DNA of 64,000 nucleotides from the NCBI RefSeq assembly GCF_014490485.1, contig NZ_JACTVA010000005.1, positions 97,203 to 161,202 of the forward strand, in the 5' to 3' direction. The translations under genes and the position numbers were made by a program. Each line of letters opens with the position of its first letter. Position 1 is the stretch's first letter. The stretch is from Teichococcus aerophilus. GTDB lineage: Bacteria > Pseudomonadota > Alphaproteobacteria > Acetobacterales > Acetobacteraceae. This document shows positions 15,691 to 23,604 of this stretch, one piece after another. Under the pieces are notes generated by a model. It did not search any database, was not told where the DNA came from, and was given only the letters and a program-made list of their open reading frames with translations.

Positions 15691-15948
15691 AAGCAGCCTA
15701 CTTCATCTATATCTGGCGTTGCACGTTATGGCGAAGAACAGGTTGAAAGCCATTCTTCACACCTTCGCTTTCTTCATTGAATGGCAGCCGAACGCTACTC
15801 TCCTCCGCTTTGTCACGGTGAAGGTTGCCACTATTCATTTTCGTGTTCAATGGAATTGACCGTAAACGCACTTCAAGCCAAAGCTTAACGAATCGCGGCC
15901 AAAGCAGTGTTTGCTCTCACCAGTAAAGACGGCTTCATAGGCTCGGCC
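15691..15948. other. Intergenic region, no gene recognised
   Basis: With 15466-15594 this makes up the gap between the beta-barrel gene and the sugar transferase gene, both leftward. An 83-codon rightward frame (15608-15859) lacks a ribosome binding site and codon bias and is taken as chance. The region should contain the promoter of the beta-barrel/OPX/transglycosylase operon; I could not fix a -35/-10 pair. Confidence 0.4.
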
Positions 15949-16662
15949 TCAACGGGCGCCCTTGCGCAGCAGCACCGCCGGGACTGTCTTGGCCAGGATC
16001 TTGAGGTCGGTCCGCAAAGACAGTTGCTGCACGTACAGAGTATCGAGAGCGACGCGTTGCTCGTAGCTGGTATCGCTCCGGCCGCTTACCTGCCACAAGC
16101 CGGTGATTCCGGGGCGCACGGAGAGATACGCGGCCGCGTTGGGCCCGTACTGCTCTTCCAACTCGGCATGCACGACGGGCCGGGGGCCAACCAGGCTCAT
16201 GTCCCCACGCAGAACGTTATAAAGCTGCGGCAGCTCATCGAGGCTCGTGGCCCTCAGGAAGTTTCCTACCAAGGTGACACGGGGGTCCCGATCGAGCTTC
16301 CGATGCGTCTTCCACATTTCAGCCGCTCTGGCATCCCGTTCGAGCAATGCCGACAGCGCCTGCTCCGCATTCGGCACCATGCTGCGGAACTTCAGGCAAT
16401 GGAACACCTTGCCACCCCGTCCGATCCTCGCATGGCCGAACAGCACCTTGCCGCCGTCGCTCCACACCACCAGCGCAATGGCGAGCAGGACCGGGACGAG
16501 AATCATCAGCATCGTGCCGGATAGAACGAGATCGAGGATGCGTTTGGAAGCCCGCTTCCAGGAGTAGCGGTCGCGCAGATCCGGGACCAGCAAGGCCGCT
16601 TGCAGCAGCGCCTCGCCTCCCGGCGCACGGACACCAGGCGAATTGAAATTCATGTCGCTCAC
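15949..16662 (-). CDS. Exopolysaccharide initiating sugar-phosphate transferase (ExoY/WbaP-like)
   Basis: Membrane-anchored phosphoglycosyl transferase of 237 residues that places the first sugar-1-phosphate on undecaprenyl phosphate. One membrane segment lies at about 45-68 (LDLVLSGTMLMILVPVLLAI). The catalytic core carries KFRSMVPNA, the TSLDELPQLYNVLRGDMSLV segment region, GPRPVVHAELE and PGITGLWQVSGRS, all hallmarks of the bacterial sugar transferase family. The length fits the short ExoY type. The GTG at 16662 is preferred because a full AGGAGGTG lies 7 bases before it; the ATG at 16653 is too far away. It is monocistronic as far as seen. Confidence 0.9.
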   Translation of the reverse strand: MSDMNFNSPGVRAPGGEALLQAALLVPDLRDRYSWKRASKRILDLVLSGTMLMILVPVLLAIALVVWSDGGKVLFGHARIGRGGKVFHCLKFRSMVPNAEQALSALLERDARAAEMWKTHRKLDRDPRVTLVGNFLRATSLDELPQLYNVLRGDMSLVGPRPVVHAELEEQYGPNAAAYLSVRPGITGLWQVSGRSDTSYEQRVALDTLYVQQLSLRTDLKILAKTVPAVLLRKGAR

Positions 16663-17048
16663 GGGCTCACCTCCTGCAGCAACAAATCCCTTTTGCGTCC
16701 GCCCTCAAGCGTGTCGGGCCGCCCCAAGCAGGATCTTGGCCACGACTATGCTGCAACTGCTCACATAGTTTCAATACGATTCGGTAATGTGCCGGATTTT
16801 ACTTAAGATACTTTAATTCAATCTTTCTGATATTATCACGCGGCCTGACGCCATGTTGAACCGGTGTCTTTCTCAAAGCGTGATTATTGCAAGCTCACGC
16901 ACACGCATTCCGGAACGTAAGATTTTTCACGGCAGGCGCTTCGAGAAGGCGCGTGATCTCGCCACGCCGCCAGCGGCCTACCCACTCCCTGGCGTGTGAG
17001 CCCGCCGCGGTGCAAAGACAACCGGTGGCTTCAGGCGTGGATCAGGCG
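16663..17048. other. AT-rich intergenic region
   Basis: A 386-bp gap with divergent genes on both sides. It carries an AT-rich core (about 16775-16835), one GANTC site (16778) and TTAATTCAATC (16813-16823), an 11-mer also found at 6668-6678 before the wzc-like gene. These are candidate promoter or operator sequences for the sugar transferase gene. No coding sequence is recognised. Confidence 0.45.
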
Positions 17049-18662
17049 ATGACAGGTTATGCGACCGATGTGTTGGTGCTGGGCTCCGGTTCGGCAGGGC
17101 TGACGGCAGCCTTGGCAGCCGCGAAGCGCGGACTCTCTGTGACTGTGCTGGAAAAGACCGATCGGCTGGGCGGCACCACGGCCATGTCCGGCGCCGGTAC
17201 CTGGATTCCCGCAAACCATCTGGCGGCGGAAGCCGGTATCGACGACAACGCCGAGGATGCACTCGCCTATATCCGCGCCGCCGCGCCTTCGGGCTGGGCG
17301 CAAACGGAGGAGTTGCTCTGGCAGGCCTTCGTCCACGCCGCGCCGGAGATGCTGCGCTTCGTCGAAGCCAACACCCCGCTGCGCTTCGCCCTGACCACCG
17401 AGCCTGATCCACTCCGCACCCTGCCAGGCGCGAAAGCGCGCGGCCGCATGATGTCGCCTTTGCCCTTGAGCCGCTGGCGGGCGGGGCGGTTCGCCTTCCG
17501 AATCCGCAAGTCCACCATCCCGGAGATCTTCACCTATCATGAGGCGGTCACCACCGACCTCTACCACAAGCCCTACCGGACGGTGCTCGAACTGTGGCCG
17601 CAATTGCTCTGGCGATTGCTGACCAACACGCGCGGCAAGGGCACCGCGTTGGTCACCGGCCTGTTGCGCGGTTGCCTGGACGCCGGGGTGAAGGTGGTGC
17701 TGAACGCGCGTGCCGTCGCGCTGACGCAAGACGAGACCGGCGCCGTGACCGGCGCCGTCGTCGAGCACCAGGGGCGGCCTGAGACCTGGGCAACCCGCGC
17801 CGGCGTCGTCATCGCGACCGGCGGCTTCGAATGGGACACCGTGCGGATGCGCCGCCATTTCCCCGGCCCGGTCGACTTTCGCGGTAGCCCGGGCGCGCAT
17901 GAAGGTGACGGCCAGCGCATGGCCGAGGCCGCCGGCGCCGCGCTCGACCACATGGACCAGGCGACTATCACCCCCGCCATCCCGGTCCGCTACAAGGGCG
18001 AGGTTCTGGCACAGCCTGTGCCCTTCCATACCGAGCCCTATGCCATGCTGGTGAACCGCCATGGCGAGCGCTTCACTAATGAGCTCACCTTCAACATCGG
18101 CGAGGTACTGGACAGGCGCGATCCGGTGAGTGGCGAGCCCGTGAATCTGCCAGCCTGGGTCATCACCGATTCCCGCATGGTGAGCGAGGTGCCACCGGTC
18201 CGCTGGGCCGCCAAGGCTGATCCTGGCTGGATGCGCCAAGCGCCGGACGTGGCCGGGCTGGCAGGGCAAATCGGCGTGCCGCCGGATGCATTGGCGGCCA
18301 GCGTCGCTCGCTTCAACGCCTTTGCCACGGCCGGGCTGGACGAGGACTACGCCCGCCCCGCGCGGGCCGATGCCGCTTCGGCCGGCGACAGGCGGCGGCG
18401 GGCCGGCATCAAGCCGATCGTCCAGGCGCCCTTTCTGGCCATGCCATTTAGCCGCTCCATCCTTGGCACCAAGGGCGGCGCGCGCACCAACGAACATGCC
18501 GAAGTGCTGCGCCCGGACGGCAGTATCATTCCGGGACTCTTCGCCGCCGGCCTGGCCATGGCCAACCCGATCGGCACCCGCAATGTCGGCACCGGCACGA
18601 CCATCGGCCCCAACATGGCGTGGGGCTATATCGCCGGTCAGCGCCTGGGCCGTCGCAACTGA
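17049..18662 (+). CDS. FAD-dependent dehydrogenase, 3-ketosteroid dehydrogenase/fumarate reductase flavoprotein family
   Basis: Flavoprotein oxidoreductase of 537 residues. The FAD Rossmann motif LGSGSAGLTAALAAAKRG is near residues 10-27. A GTTAMSGAGTWIPANHL region matches the substrate-contact segment of ketosteroid dehydrogenases. The C-terminal FAD motif GTRNVGTGTTIGPNMAWGY region matches the KstD/fumarate-reductase flavoprotein fold. Such enzymes introduce or reduce a C=C bond next to a carbonyl. The upstream reading frame is open but shows no family sequence before ATG 17049; a GTG at 17037 is possible. It faces a divergent promoter gap and lies beside maleate/amidase-type genes, so a role in the same catabolic pathway is plausible. 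Substrate unknown. Confidence 0.8.
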   Translation: MTGYATDVLVLGSGSAGLTAALAAAKRGLSVTVLEKTDRLGGTTAMSGAGTWIPANHLAAEAGIDDNAEDALAYIRAAAPSGWAQTEELLWQAFVHAAPEMLRFVEANTPLRFALTTEPDPLRTLPGAKARGRMMSPLPLSRWRAGRFAFRIRKSTIPEIFTYHEAVTTDLYHKPYRTVLELWPQLLWRLLTNTRGKGTALVTGLLRGCLDAGVKVVLNARAVALTQDETGAVTGAVVEHQGRPETWATRAGVVIATGGFEWDTVRMRRHFPGPVDFRGSPGAHEGDGQRMAEAAGAALDHMDQATITPAIPVRYKGEVLAQPVPFHTEPYAMLVNRHGERFTNELTFNIGEVLDRRDPVSGEPVNLPAWVITDSRMVSEVPPVRWAAKADPGWMRQAPDVAGLAGQIGVPPDALAASVARFNAFATAGLDEDYARPARADAASAGDRRRRAGIKPIVQAPFLAMPFSRSILGTKGGARTNEHAEVLRPDGSIIPGLFAAGLAMANPIGTRNVGTGTTIGPNMAWGYIAGQRLGRRN

Positions 18663-18721
18663 CGAGATCTAAGGAAAAGGACGGGCAAATTCCTTCTTCG
18701 CCCTCCTTCCTCAGTCCCCCC

Positions 18722-19333
18722 TCAGTTCCGCGCCATAATCGCCGTGCTATCCATCAAGTCCGCGTATTTCTGTTGCATGTCGAACAGGTTTGCCTGGTGC
18801 GGCCCCATGGCGCGGTCACCAACGCAATCCTGCACGACAATGGTGCGCATGTTGTGGGAGACCGCGTCCACCACGGTCGCCCGCACGCAGCCGGATGTGG
18901 TACAGCCCGTCACCAGCAGCGTGTCGGCACGGCGCCATTGCAACCAGCCGGCCAGTTCGGTGCCGAAGAAGCCGGAAGCCTGGCGTTTGCGGATCACCAG
19001 TTCGCCCGGCAGTGGCTGTAGCTCTGGCACGATCTGGCTGAGCGGACTCGTCTCGGTCAGTTTCAGCAGGCCTGTGGCCTTGCGGGTAAAGGCACCGGCA
19101 TCCGCGCCGTCATCGGCATAGACCACGCGGGTATGCACCACGGGCCAGCCGCGCTGCCGCGCATGCGCCAGTAACGGAACGGTGCAGGCAATGGCATCGG
19201 TGATGTTGCCGCCACCAAAATGCGCTGGGTCGGTGAAGCCAACGACGAAGTCCACCATGATCAGCGCGGGGCTCTCGCCCATGCCGATGGAGGCGCCCAT
19301 GCCCTGCCGGCTATAGATATCCAACTCGTTCAT
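18722..19333 (-). CDS. Isochorismatase-family amidohydrolase (maleamate/N-carbamoylsarcosine amidase-like)
   Basis: Cytosolic cysteine hydrolase of 203 residues. The Asp-Lys-Cys triad is visible: Asp in ALIMVDFVVGF, Lys in VIRKRQASGFF and Cys in LLVTGCTTSGCVRATVVDA. The TGCTTSGCVR form is typical of N-carbamoylsarcosine amidase and maleamate amidohydrolase (NicF). It starts 14 bp after the stop of the maleate-isomerase-like gene, so the two form an operon. In nicotinate catabolism NicF makes maleate and NicE isomerises it to fumarate; the pairing here suggests a similar last step. The exact amide substrate is an inference from context. Confidence 0.82.
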   Translation of the reverse strand: MNELDIYSRQGMGASIGMGESPALIMVDFVVGFTDPAHFGGGNITDAIACTVPLLAHARQRGWPVVHTRVVYADDGADAGAFTRKATGLLKLTETSPLSQIVPELQPLPGELVIRKRQASGFFGTELAGWLQWRRADTLLVTGCTTSGCVRATVVDAVSHNMRTIVVQDCVGDRAMGPHQANLFDMQQKYADLMDSTAIMARN

Positions 19334-19347
19334 GCCATCGGCCCCGC

Positions 19348-20094
19348 TCAGAACTCGGCCATCAGGGGGCCGAAGCCGTCCATCTGGTCGTGGATGTTGT
19401 TGCTGCGCAGCGCGTGCCAGTAGGTCGCGGTGTTGATGGCGATGACGGGCTTGCCAAGCCACAATTCTGCCGCCGCGGCCAGCCGCATCATGGACAGGTT
19501 GGTGCCGACCTGCACGATGGCATCGATGTCATCGCCATCCAGTTCCCGCAGCGTATTCCGCAGCGTCTCCGGCGTCACCTCGGCAATAGCGATCCAGGAT
19601 GGGCACTGCAGGGCCACATCGCGCACAACGCTGAAGCCCATGTCGCCAAAGTAGCGCGAGACCTCGCTGTTCATCGAAGGCCAGTAGGGCGAGAGGACGG
19701 CCAACCGCCGGATGCCGCCATGACGGTTCAGCGCCGCCGTACAGGCGTGGCTGCCGACACTGATGCGCAGGCCGGACTCGTCCTCCACCTGCTTCACGAA
19801 GCGATCCGCGCCTTTGACGCCGTCGAAGAATGTCACGGCGGACATGCCCATCACCAGATGGTCCGGCTTGCAGGTCATGACGCTGCGGACAGCGTCCAGC
19901 GTGTTGCCGGCAATCACCTCTGCACCGGCGCGGAAGCTTTCGTTGCTGATGGCCTGGGCATTCGGCGTGAAGATGCGGCTGTAATGGTTGGTGACACCGC
20001 GCGGGCGCAGCGCATCGAAATCCGGCTGGACGATGGTGTTGGTCGACGGACCCAGCACGCCGAACTTGGCGCGCCAGCCTTGAGCGTCTGGCAT
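19348..20094 (-). CDS. Maleate isomerase/arylmalonate decarboxylase family protein
   Basis: Asp/Glu-racemase superfamily enzyme of 248 residues. Conserved parts include FGVLGPSTNTIVQPDF at the N-terminus, GMSAVTFFDGVKGA, RRLAVLSPYWPSMN and AIVQVGTNLSMMRLAA. Maleate isomerase uses two cysteines, one following the KPDH strand and one before TNL. Here the positions read GMSA and QVGTNL, so neither canonical Cys is present; other cysteines (HACTAAL, QCPSW) lie elsewhere. This suggests a divergent branch with a different reaction. ATG 20094 is chosen for the AGGAG 10 bases upstream. It is the first gene of the pair with the amidohydrolase and is divergent from a Bug receptor. Confidence 0.75.
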   Translation of the reverse strand: MPDAQGWRAKFGVLGPSTNTIVQPDFDALRPRGVTNHYSRIFTPNAQAISNESFRAGAEVIAGNTLDAVRSVMTCKPDHLVMGMSAVTFFDGVKGADRFVKQVEDESGLRISVGSHACTAALNRHGGIRRLAVLSPYWPSMNSEVSRYFGDMGFSVVRDVALQCPSWIAIAEVTPETLRNTLRELDGDDIDAIVQVGTNLSMMRLAAAAELWLGKPVIAINTATYWHALRSNNIHDQMDGFGPLMAEF

Positions 20095-20212
20095 TCCCGA
20101 TTCTCTCCTCATGGATGATGAATCCAACCAGGCTTCATCATGGAACTTGATGTGTGGGCATCCTGGCATGCATCCTGCATCCCGCAAAACACCAAAACAT
20201 CGAGGTCAGCTG

Positions 20213-21196
20213 ATGCGCCCTGCATTTTCGCTTTGTCGCCGCTCGCTGCTTGCGGCGATTCCATCGCTGGCCCTCCCCGGCATCGCCCGTGCGCAAGGTG
20301 GATGGCCAGCGCGCACCATCCGATTCGTCAATCCCGGCCCAGCCGGTGGCTCTGGCGATGTCGTCGCCCGCATCGTCATGGAGCGTGTTGGTGCCTTGCT
20401 CGGCCAGACCATCATCATCGACAACCGCCCGGGCGCTGGCACCAATATCGGCATGGCGCAGGTGGCGCAGTCAGCACCCGATGGATACACGATGGGCCTG
20501 GCATCCATCGCGGCGAACGCGGTCAACCAATGGATCTACAAGACACTGCCCTTTGATCCCGAGCGGGATTTCGCCGCCGTGTCACTAATGGTTCTGATGC
20601 CAAATATCATGGTCGTGCCATCATCCTTGCCGGCCGGCAACGTCGCGGAGTTCATTGCCTACGCAAAGCAGCGTCGGTCGATCGACTACGGCTCCGTCGG
20701 TGCCGGCTCGTCGCAGCATCTGGCCGGCGTGCAGTTTGCCCTCTCGACGGGGCTGGATATGCAGCATGTGCCTTACACAAACTCCGGGCAGCTCAACAGC
20801 GACCTGATCGAAGGCCGCACGACTGTTCTGTTTCAGTCCGTCTCCGCTGTCGCGGAAATGGTACGGGCGGGCCGGATGAAAGCGCTTGCCGTGACCGGCA
20901 CCCAGCGCCTTTCAGCTTTCCCCGATGTACCGACGCTGGTGGAAGCCGGTGTCGACATCACCTCGACAGGTTGGTTCGGCGTTGTCACCCCGGCGAATGT
21001 CCCGGCTCCCATTCTGGATGCTATGCATAAGGCCACCGTTACCGCGATTGCCGATCCTGGCGTCCAGAAGAAGCTGACCGAGCTGGGCGCAATCCCGCGC
21101 AGCAGTGAAAGCCGGGATTCGTTTGCGGCATTCATGCAAACGGAAACGCTGAAGTATCGCGACATCATCAAGGCGTCCGGCGCGACCGCCAACTGA
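20213..21196 (+). CDS. Bug-family periplasmic receptor (tripartite tricarboxylate transporter)
   Basis: Periplasmic solute receptor of 327 residues. The signal peptide includes a twin-arginine-like RRSLLAAIPSLALPGIARA. The mature part has the family markers NPGPAGGSGDVVARIV, IIIDNRPGAGTNIG, APDGYTMGLAS and VPYTNSGQLNSDLIEG. Bug proteins bind carboxylates or aromatic acids. No TctA/TctB membrane genes are in the window, as is common for these receptors. ATG 20213 follows GAGGTCAGCTG; upstream in-frame starts lack a signal peptide context. It is divergent from the maleate-isomerase-like operon, which suggests the same ligand pathway. Confidence 0.9.
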   Translation: MRPAFSLCRRSLLAAIPSLALPGIARAQGGWPARTIRFVNPGPAGGSGDVVARIVMERVGALLGQTIIIDNRPGAGTNIGMAQVAQSAPDGYTMGLASIAANAVNQWIYKTLPFDPERDFAAVSLMVLMPNIMVVPSSLPAGNVAEFIAYAKQRRSIDYGSVGAGSSQHLAGVQFALSTGLDMQHVPYTNSGQLNSDLIEGRTTVLFQSVSAVAEMVRAGRMKALAVTGTQRLSAFPDVPTLVEAGVDITSTGWFGVVTPANVPAPILDAMHKATVTAIADPGVQKKLTELGAIPRSSESRDSFAAFMQTETLKYRDIIKASGATAN

Positions 21197-21205
21197 AGCC
21201 AGGTC

Positions 21206-21231
21206 CGGGGCATGGCCTGCGCCATGCCCCG
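21206..21231. terminator. Hairpin between convergent genes
   Basis: CGGGGCATGGC (21206-21216) pairs perfectly with GCCATGCCCCG (21221-21231) over a 4-nt loop. It lies between the convergent Bug receptor and monooxygenase genes and can act in both directions. There is no T-run on either side, so it is an unconventional terminator or an mRNA 3'-end stabiliser. Confidence 0.6.
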
Positions 21232-21239
21232 TGGCGTTG

Positions 21240-22487
21240 TCAGGCCACCTCGTCCAAGGCGCGCAGGGAGGCGATCATCGAAGTCCGCATCAGGTAATCC
21301 TTGTGTCTGGCGGCATCATCCGCAGTCGCTCGCAGGTCGTCGAGCGACGCACGCCGCACCGCCGGGTCGCGCTGGTTCAGCGTGGCTCGGTTCCGCAAGG
21401 CCTGCTGCTGCACGACATCCAGCGCCACCTTGCGGCGCTGCCGTTCATATCGGCCCAGCACGGCCGGGTCGGCCCCTTGCCAGACCCGCGTCAGCTTCTC
21501 GGCCAGGTTGAAGGCGTCATGGATGCCGCCATTCATGCCCATGCCACCGAGCGGATTGTTCACATGCGCCGCGTCCCCGGCCAGCAGCACGCGGCCAGTG
21601 ACGTAGCGCTCCGCCACCCGCTCATTCACCCGGTAGGCGGTGCGATGGCGGATCTCGTAGTCGCCCGCCTTCGGCAGCACCGCCTGCATCCGGGCCTGGA
21701 TACGCGCGTCGGAGAGCATGACATCCTCCGGCTCCGCCGGATCGGTCGGCAGCAGCAGGCGCCAGACGCTGGTGGTGCGTAGCAGAACGAACCATTCGTC
21801 GGGGTCGGAGATATAAGCGATGTTGGTCAGCACGGGCATCACCTCCTGATACTGGAAGGTGGTGGAGCACGTCAGGTAGAGCTCCGGGATGGTCTGCCCT
21901 TGGAAGCCGATCTGCATCGCCTTACGCACGGCGCTGCGCGCGCCGTCCGCGCCGATCAGCCAGCTGCCGCGCAGCGATTCCGCGCTGCCATCCTCCCGCT
22001 CGATTCGCAGGATCACGCCGTCGGCATCCTGCGTCACGCCGGCCGCGCGGGCATCGTAGACGAAGCGGACATCTGGGTTGGCTGCCAGCCTGTCGCGCAG
22101 CAGGCGGGTCAGTCGCCACTGCTCGCATTGCAGCCGGTAGGGGTGTGCCGTCTCATCCCGCAGCAGGCCAAGGTCGAACGTGGCGACGGGACCGTCGCGC
22201 CGGTCACGGAACTGCCATTGCGGGCAGATCAGCCCCTGGTCCACCAGAATCTCCGAGACCCCGAAGCGGTCGAGCATATCCAGCGTCGGCGGATGGAACG
22301 TGGAAGCCCGCAAGCCGTCCGGCAGGTCCCGCTCGGCCTCGACGACGGTGACTGGAATGCCCGCCTCTGCCAGCGCGGCCGCGGCGACCAGCCCCACCGG
22401 TCCGGCGCCGGCGACCAGCACCGGTGCCCGCCCCGCCTGCCTGCTGCCCACCATGGGGGCACCCAGGTCACACGCCATGGTCGTCAC
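21240..22487 (-). CDS. FAD-dependent aromatic hydroxylase-type monooxygenase
   Basis: Single-component flavin monooxygenase of 415 residues, NAD(P)H dependent by family. It has the Rossmann motif VAGAGPVGLVAAAALAEAG, the DG motif LIGADGARSAVRKA and the GD motif VLLAGDAAHVNNPLGGMGMN. These are the three fingerprints of group A hydroxylases such as MhpA or NicC. It would hydroxylate an aromatic or heteroaromatic acid. The shortened C-terminal end lacks the thioredoxin-like domain of the PheA/MhpA subgroup. The GTG start at 22487 is used; ATG at 22478 is an alternative. Two GntR-type operator candidates lie upstream, linking control to the adjacent regulator. Confidence 0.83.
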   Translation of the reverse strand: MTTMACDLGAPMVGSRQAGRAPVLVAGAGPVGLVAAAALAEAGIPVTVVEAERDLPDGLRASTFHPPTLDMLDRFGVSEILVDQGLICPQWQFRDRRDGPVATFDLGLLRDETAHPYRLQCEQWRLTRLLRDRLAANPDVRFVYDARAAGVTQDADGVILRIEREDGSAESLRGSWLIGADGARSAVRKAMQIGFQGQTIPELYLTCSTTFQYQEVMPVLTNIAYISDPDEWFVLLRTTSVWRLLLPTDPAEPEDVMLSDARIQARMQAVLPKAGDYEIRHRTAYRVNERVAERYVTGRVLLAGDAAHVNNPLGGMGMNGGIHDAFNLAEKLTRVWQGADPAVLGRYERQRRKVALDVVQQQALRNRATLNQRDPAVRRASLDDLRATADDAARHKDYLMRTSMIASLRALDEVA

Positions 22488-22664
22488 TCAGGCCGCCTGC
22501 CCTGTTCCGCATGACGTCTACACCATGCGCCGTCCGGAGCCGCCTCAGCCTGGGGGCCGGACAAGCTGCGCAGTGCGTATCTCCAGACCTCTGCTGCGGC
22601 CGGTAAGCCGGCCATGGCCGATCATGGCGCTGCATCCGCCTCTCCCCCTGAATAGGTCGAGGTC

Positions 22665-22676
22665 ATTGTGTACAAT
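22665..22676. promoter_or_regulatory. GntR (FadR-type) operator candidate 1
   Basis: ATTGT-GT-ACAAT is a perfect inverted repeat with a 2-bp centre, matching the FadR-subfamily pattern TnGTnnnACnA. It lies in the gap between the gntR-type gene and the monooxygenase gene, about 180 bp before the latter's start. Confidence 0.65.
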
Positions 22677-22780
22677 TATTGGGGCGCGTCACGCACAAAA
22701 TCCGGGGCGCCTCAAGTTTGGCCCGCCGTGGCTATCCGAACCGCTCCTGTTTGAAGCAGTTATCCACGGCCACTGCCCTT

Positions 22781-22792
22781 AGTGTGTACAAT
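22781..22792. promoter_or_regulatory. GntR (FadR-type) operator candidate 2
   Basis: AGTGT-GT-ACAAT repeats operator 1 with one mismatch in the left arm, 116 bp away, about eleven helical turns. It overlaps the stop codon of the gntR-type gene. The paired spacing would suit a looped or cooperative complex over the monooxygenase promoter. Confidence 0.6.
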
Positions 22793-23448
22793 CAACCGCC
22801 CTTGGCCTCGATCTCCGCTACCAGTCTCGCTGGTCTGGTCGAATTCAGGTGGGCGCCCATCATCAGCCCCGCCCATTCGGCGTTGCGGGCCGCCAAGGCC
22901 TCGATGATCTCGCGGTGCTGGCGGTTGGAGCGGCCGATATTGATCCATTCCTGCATCCGATACTGCTTGAGCAGCACCAGCGGCACCTGCACCACCCACC
23001 CCATCATGCCTTCCAGCCGGCGCGACCCGGCGGCGCGGACGATGGTCATGTGGAAGTCGCGGTTCAGGCCGCTGAAGCGGGCGGTGCCGGCTTCGTCCGG
23101 TGTCTCGATGGCCTCCATGGCGTCGGCCAGACGGCGCAGCTCCGCCAATTCCTCGGGCTTGATCCGCTGCGCGGCGCGGCGGGCGGCGAAGCCCTCCAGC
23201 ATGGCGCGCAGCTGGTACACCTCATGCAGGTCATCGCCCGTGATCTCGGCGACGAAGGTGCCGTAGTTGCGCTCGCTCTCCACCAGCCCGTCCGCCAGCA
23301 GGCGGCGCAGCGCGTCCCGCACCGGCGTGCGGCTGACGCCAATCTCCGCCGCCAGCATCTCCTCCCGCAATGGCGAGCCCGGCGGGAAGCTGCCATCCAT
23401 GATTCGCTGCCGGATGGTCTGATAGGCGCGCTCCGCCGCGTTCGACAT
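22792..23448 (-). CDS. GntR-family transcriptional regulator, FadR subfamily (FCD domain)
   Basis: DNA-binding regulator of 218 residues. An N-terminal winged helix has GSPLREEMLAAEIGVSRTPVRDAL (recognition helix SRTPVRDALRRL near residues 40-51). An all-helical FCD ligand domain carries the metal-site Asp/His pattern (LNRDFHMTIV, NRQHREIIEAL). FCD regulators bind carboxylate effectors and usually repress adjacent catabolic genes. It is upstream of and co-oriented with the monooxygenase, with two matching operators between them. ATG 23448 is the first start with family sequence; GGAGGAG lies upstream. Confidence 0.88.
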   Translation of the reverse strand: MSNAAERAYQTIRQRIMDGSFPPGSPLREEMLAAEIGVSRTPVRDALRRLLADGLVESERNYGTFVAEITGDDLHEVYQLRAMLEGFAARRAAQRIKPEELAELRRLADAMEAIETPDEAGTARFSGLNRDFHMTIVRAAGSRRLEGMMGWVVQVPLVLLKQYRMQEWINIGRSNRQHREIIEALAARNAEWAGLMMGAHLNSTRPARLVAEIEAKGG

Positions 23449-23604
23449 GACGGGTCCGTCTCCTCCAACCTCTCCCGGGCTTTGCCGGGGGAAGCGGCCG
23501 GAGCACAAGGGGGCTATCGCGGAGCTGCCACCCGTCGCCGCCATCAAGCCCGGCCGTGGGCCCGCATCAGCGATGCGGGCACGTCAGCTTAGAATGGTGC
23601 GGCC

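Noticed and set aside
15608..15859. 83-codon rightward frame in the gap before the sugar transferase
   Set aside because: No ribosome binding site, mixed codon use, and it lies opposite the better small membrane frame.
18663..18721. Imperfect GGGC/GCCC hairpin between convergent genes
   Set aside because: Stem is short, no T-run, and similarity to repeat family 1 is too weak to claim a copy.
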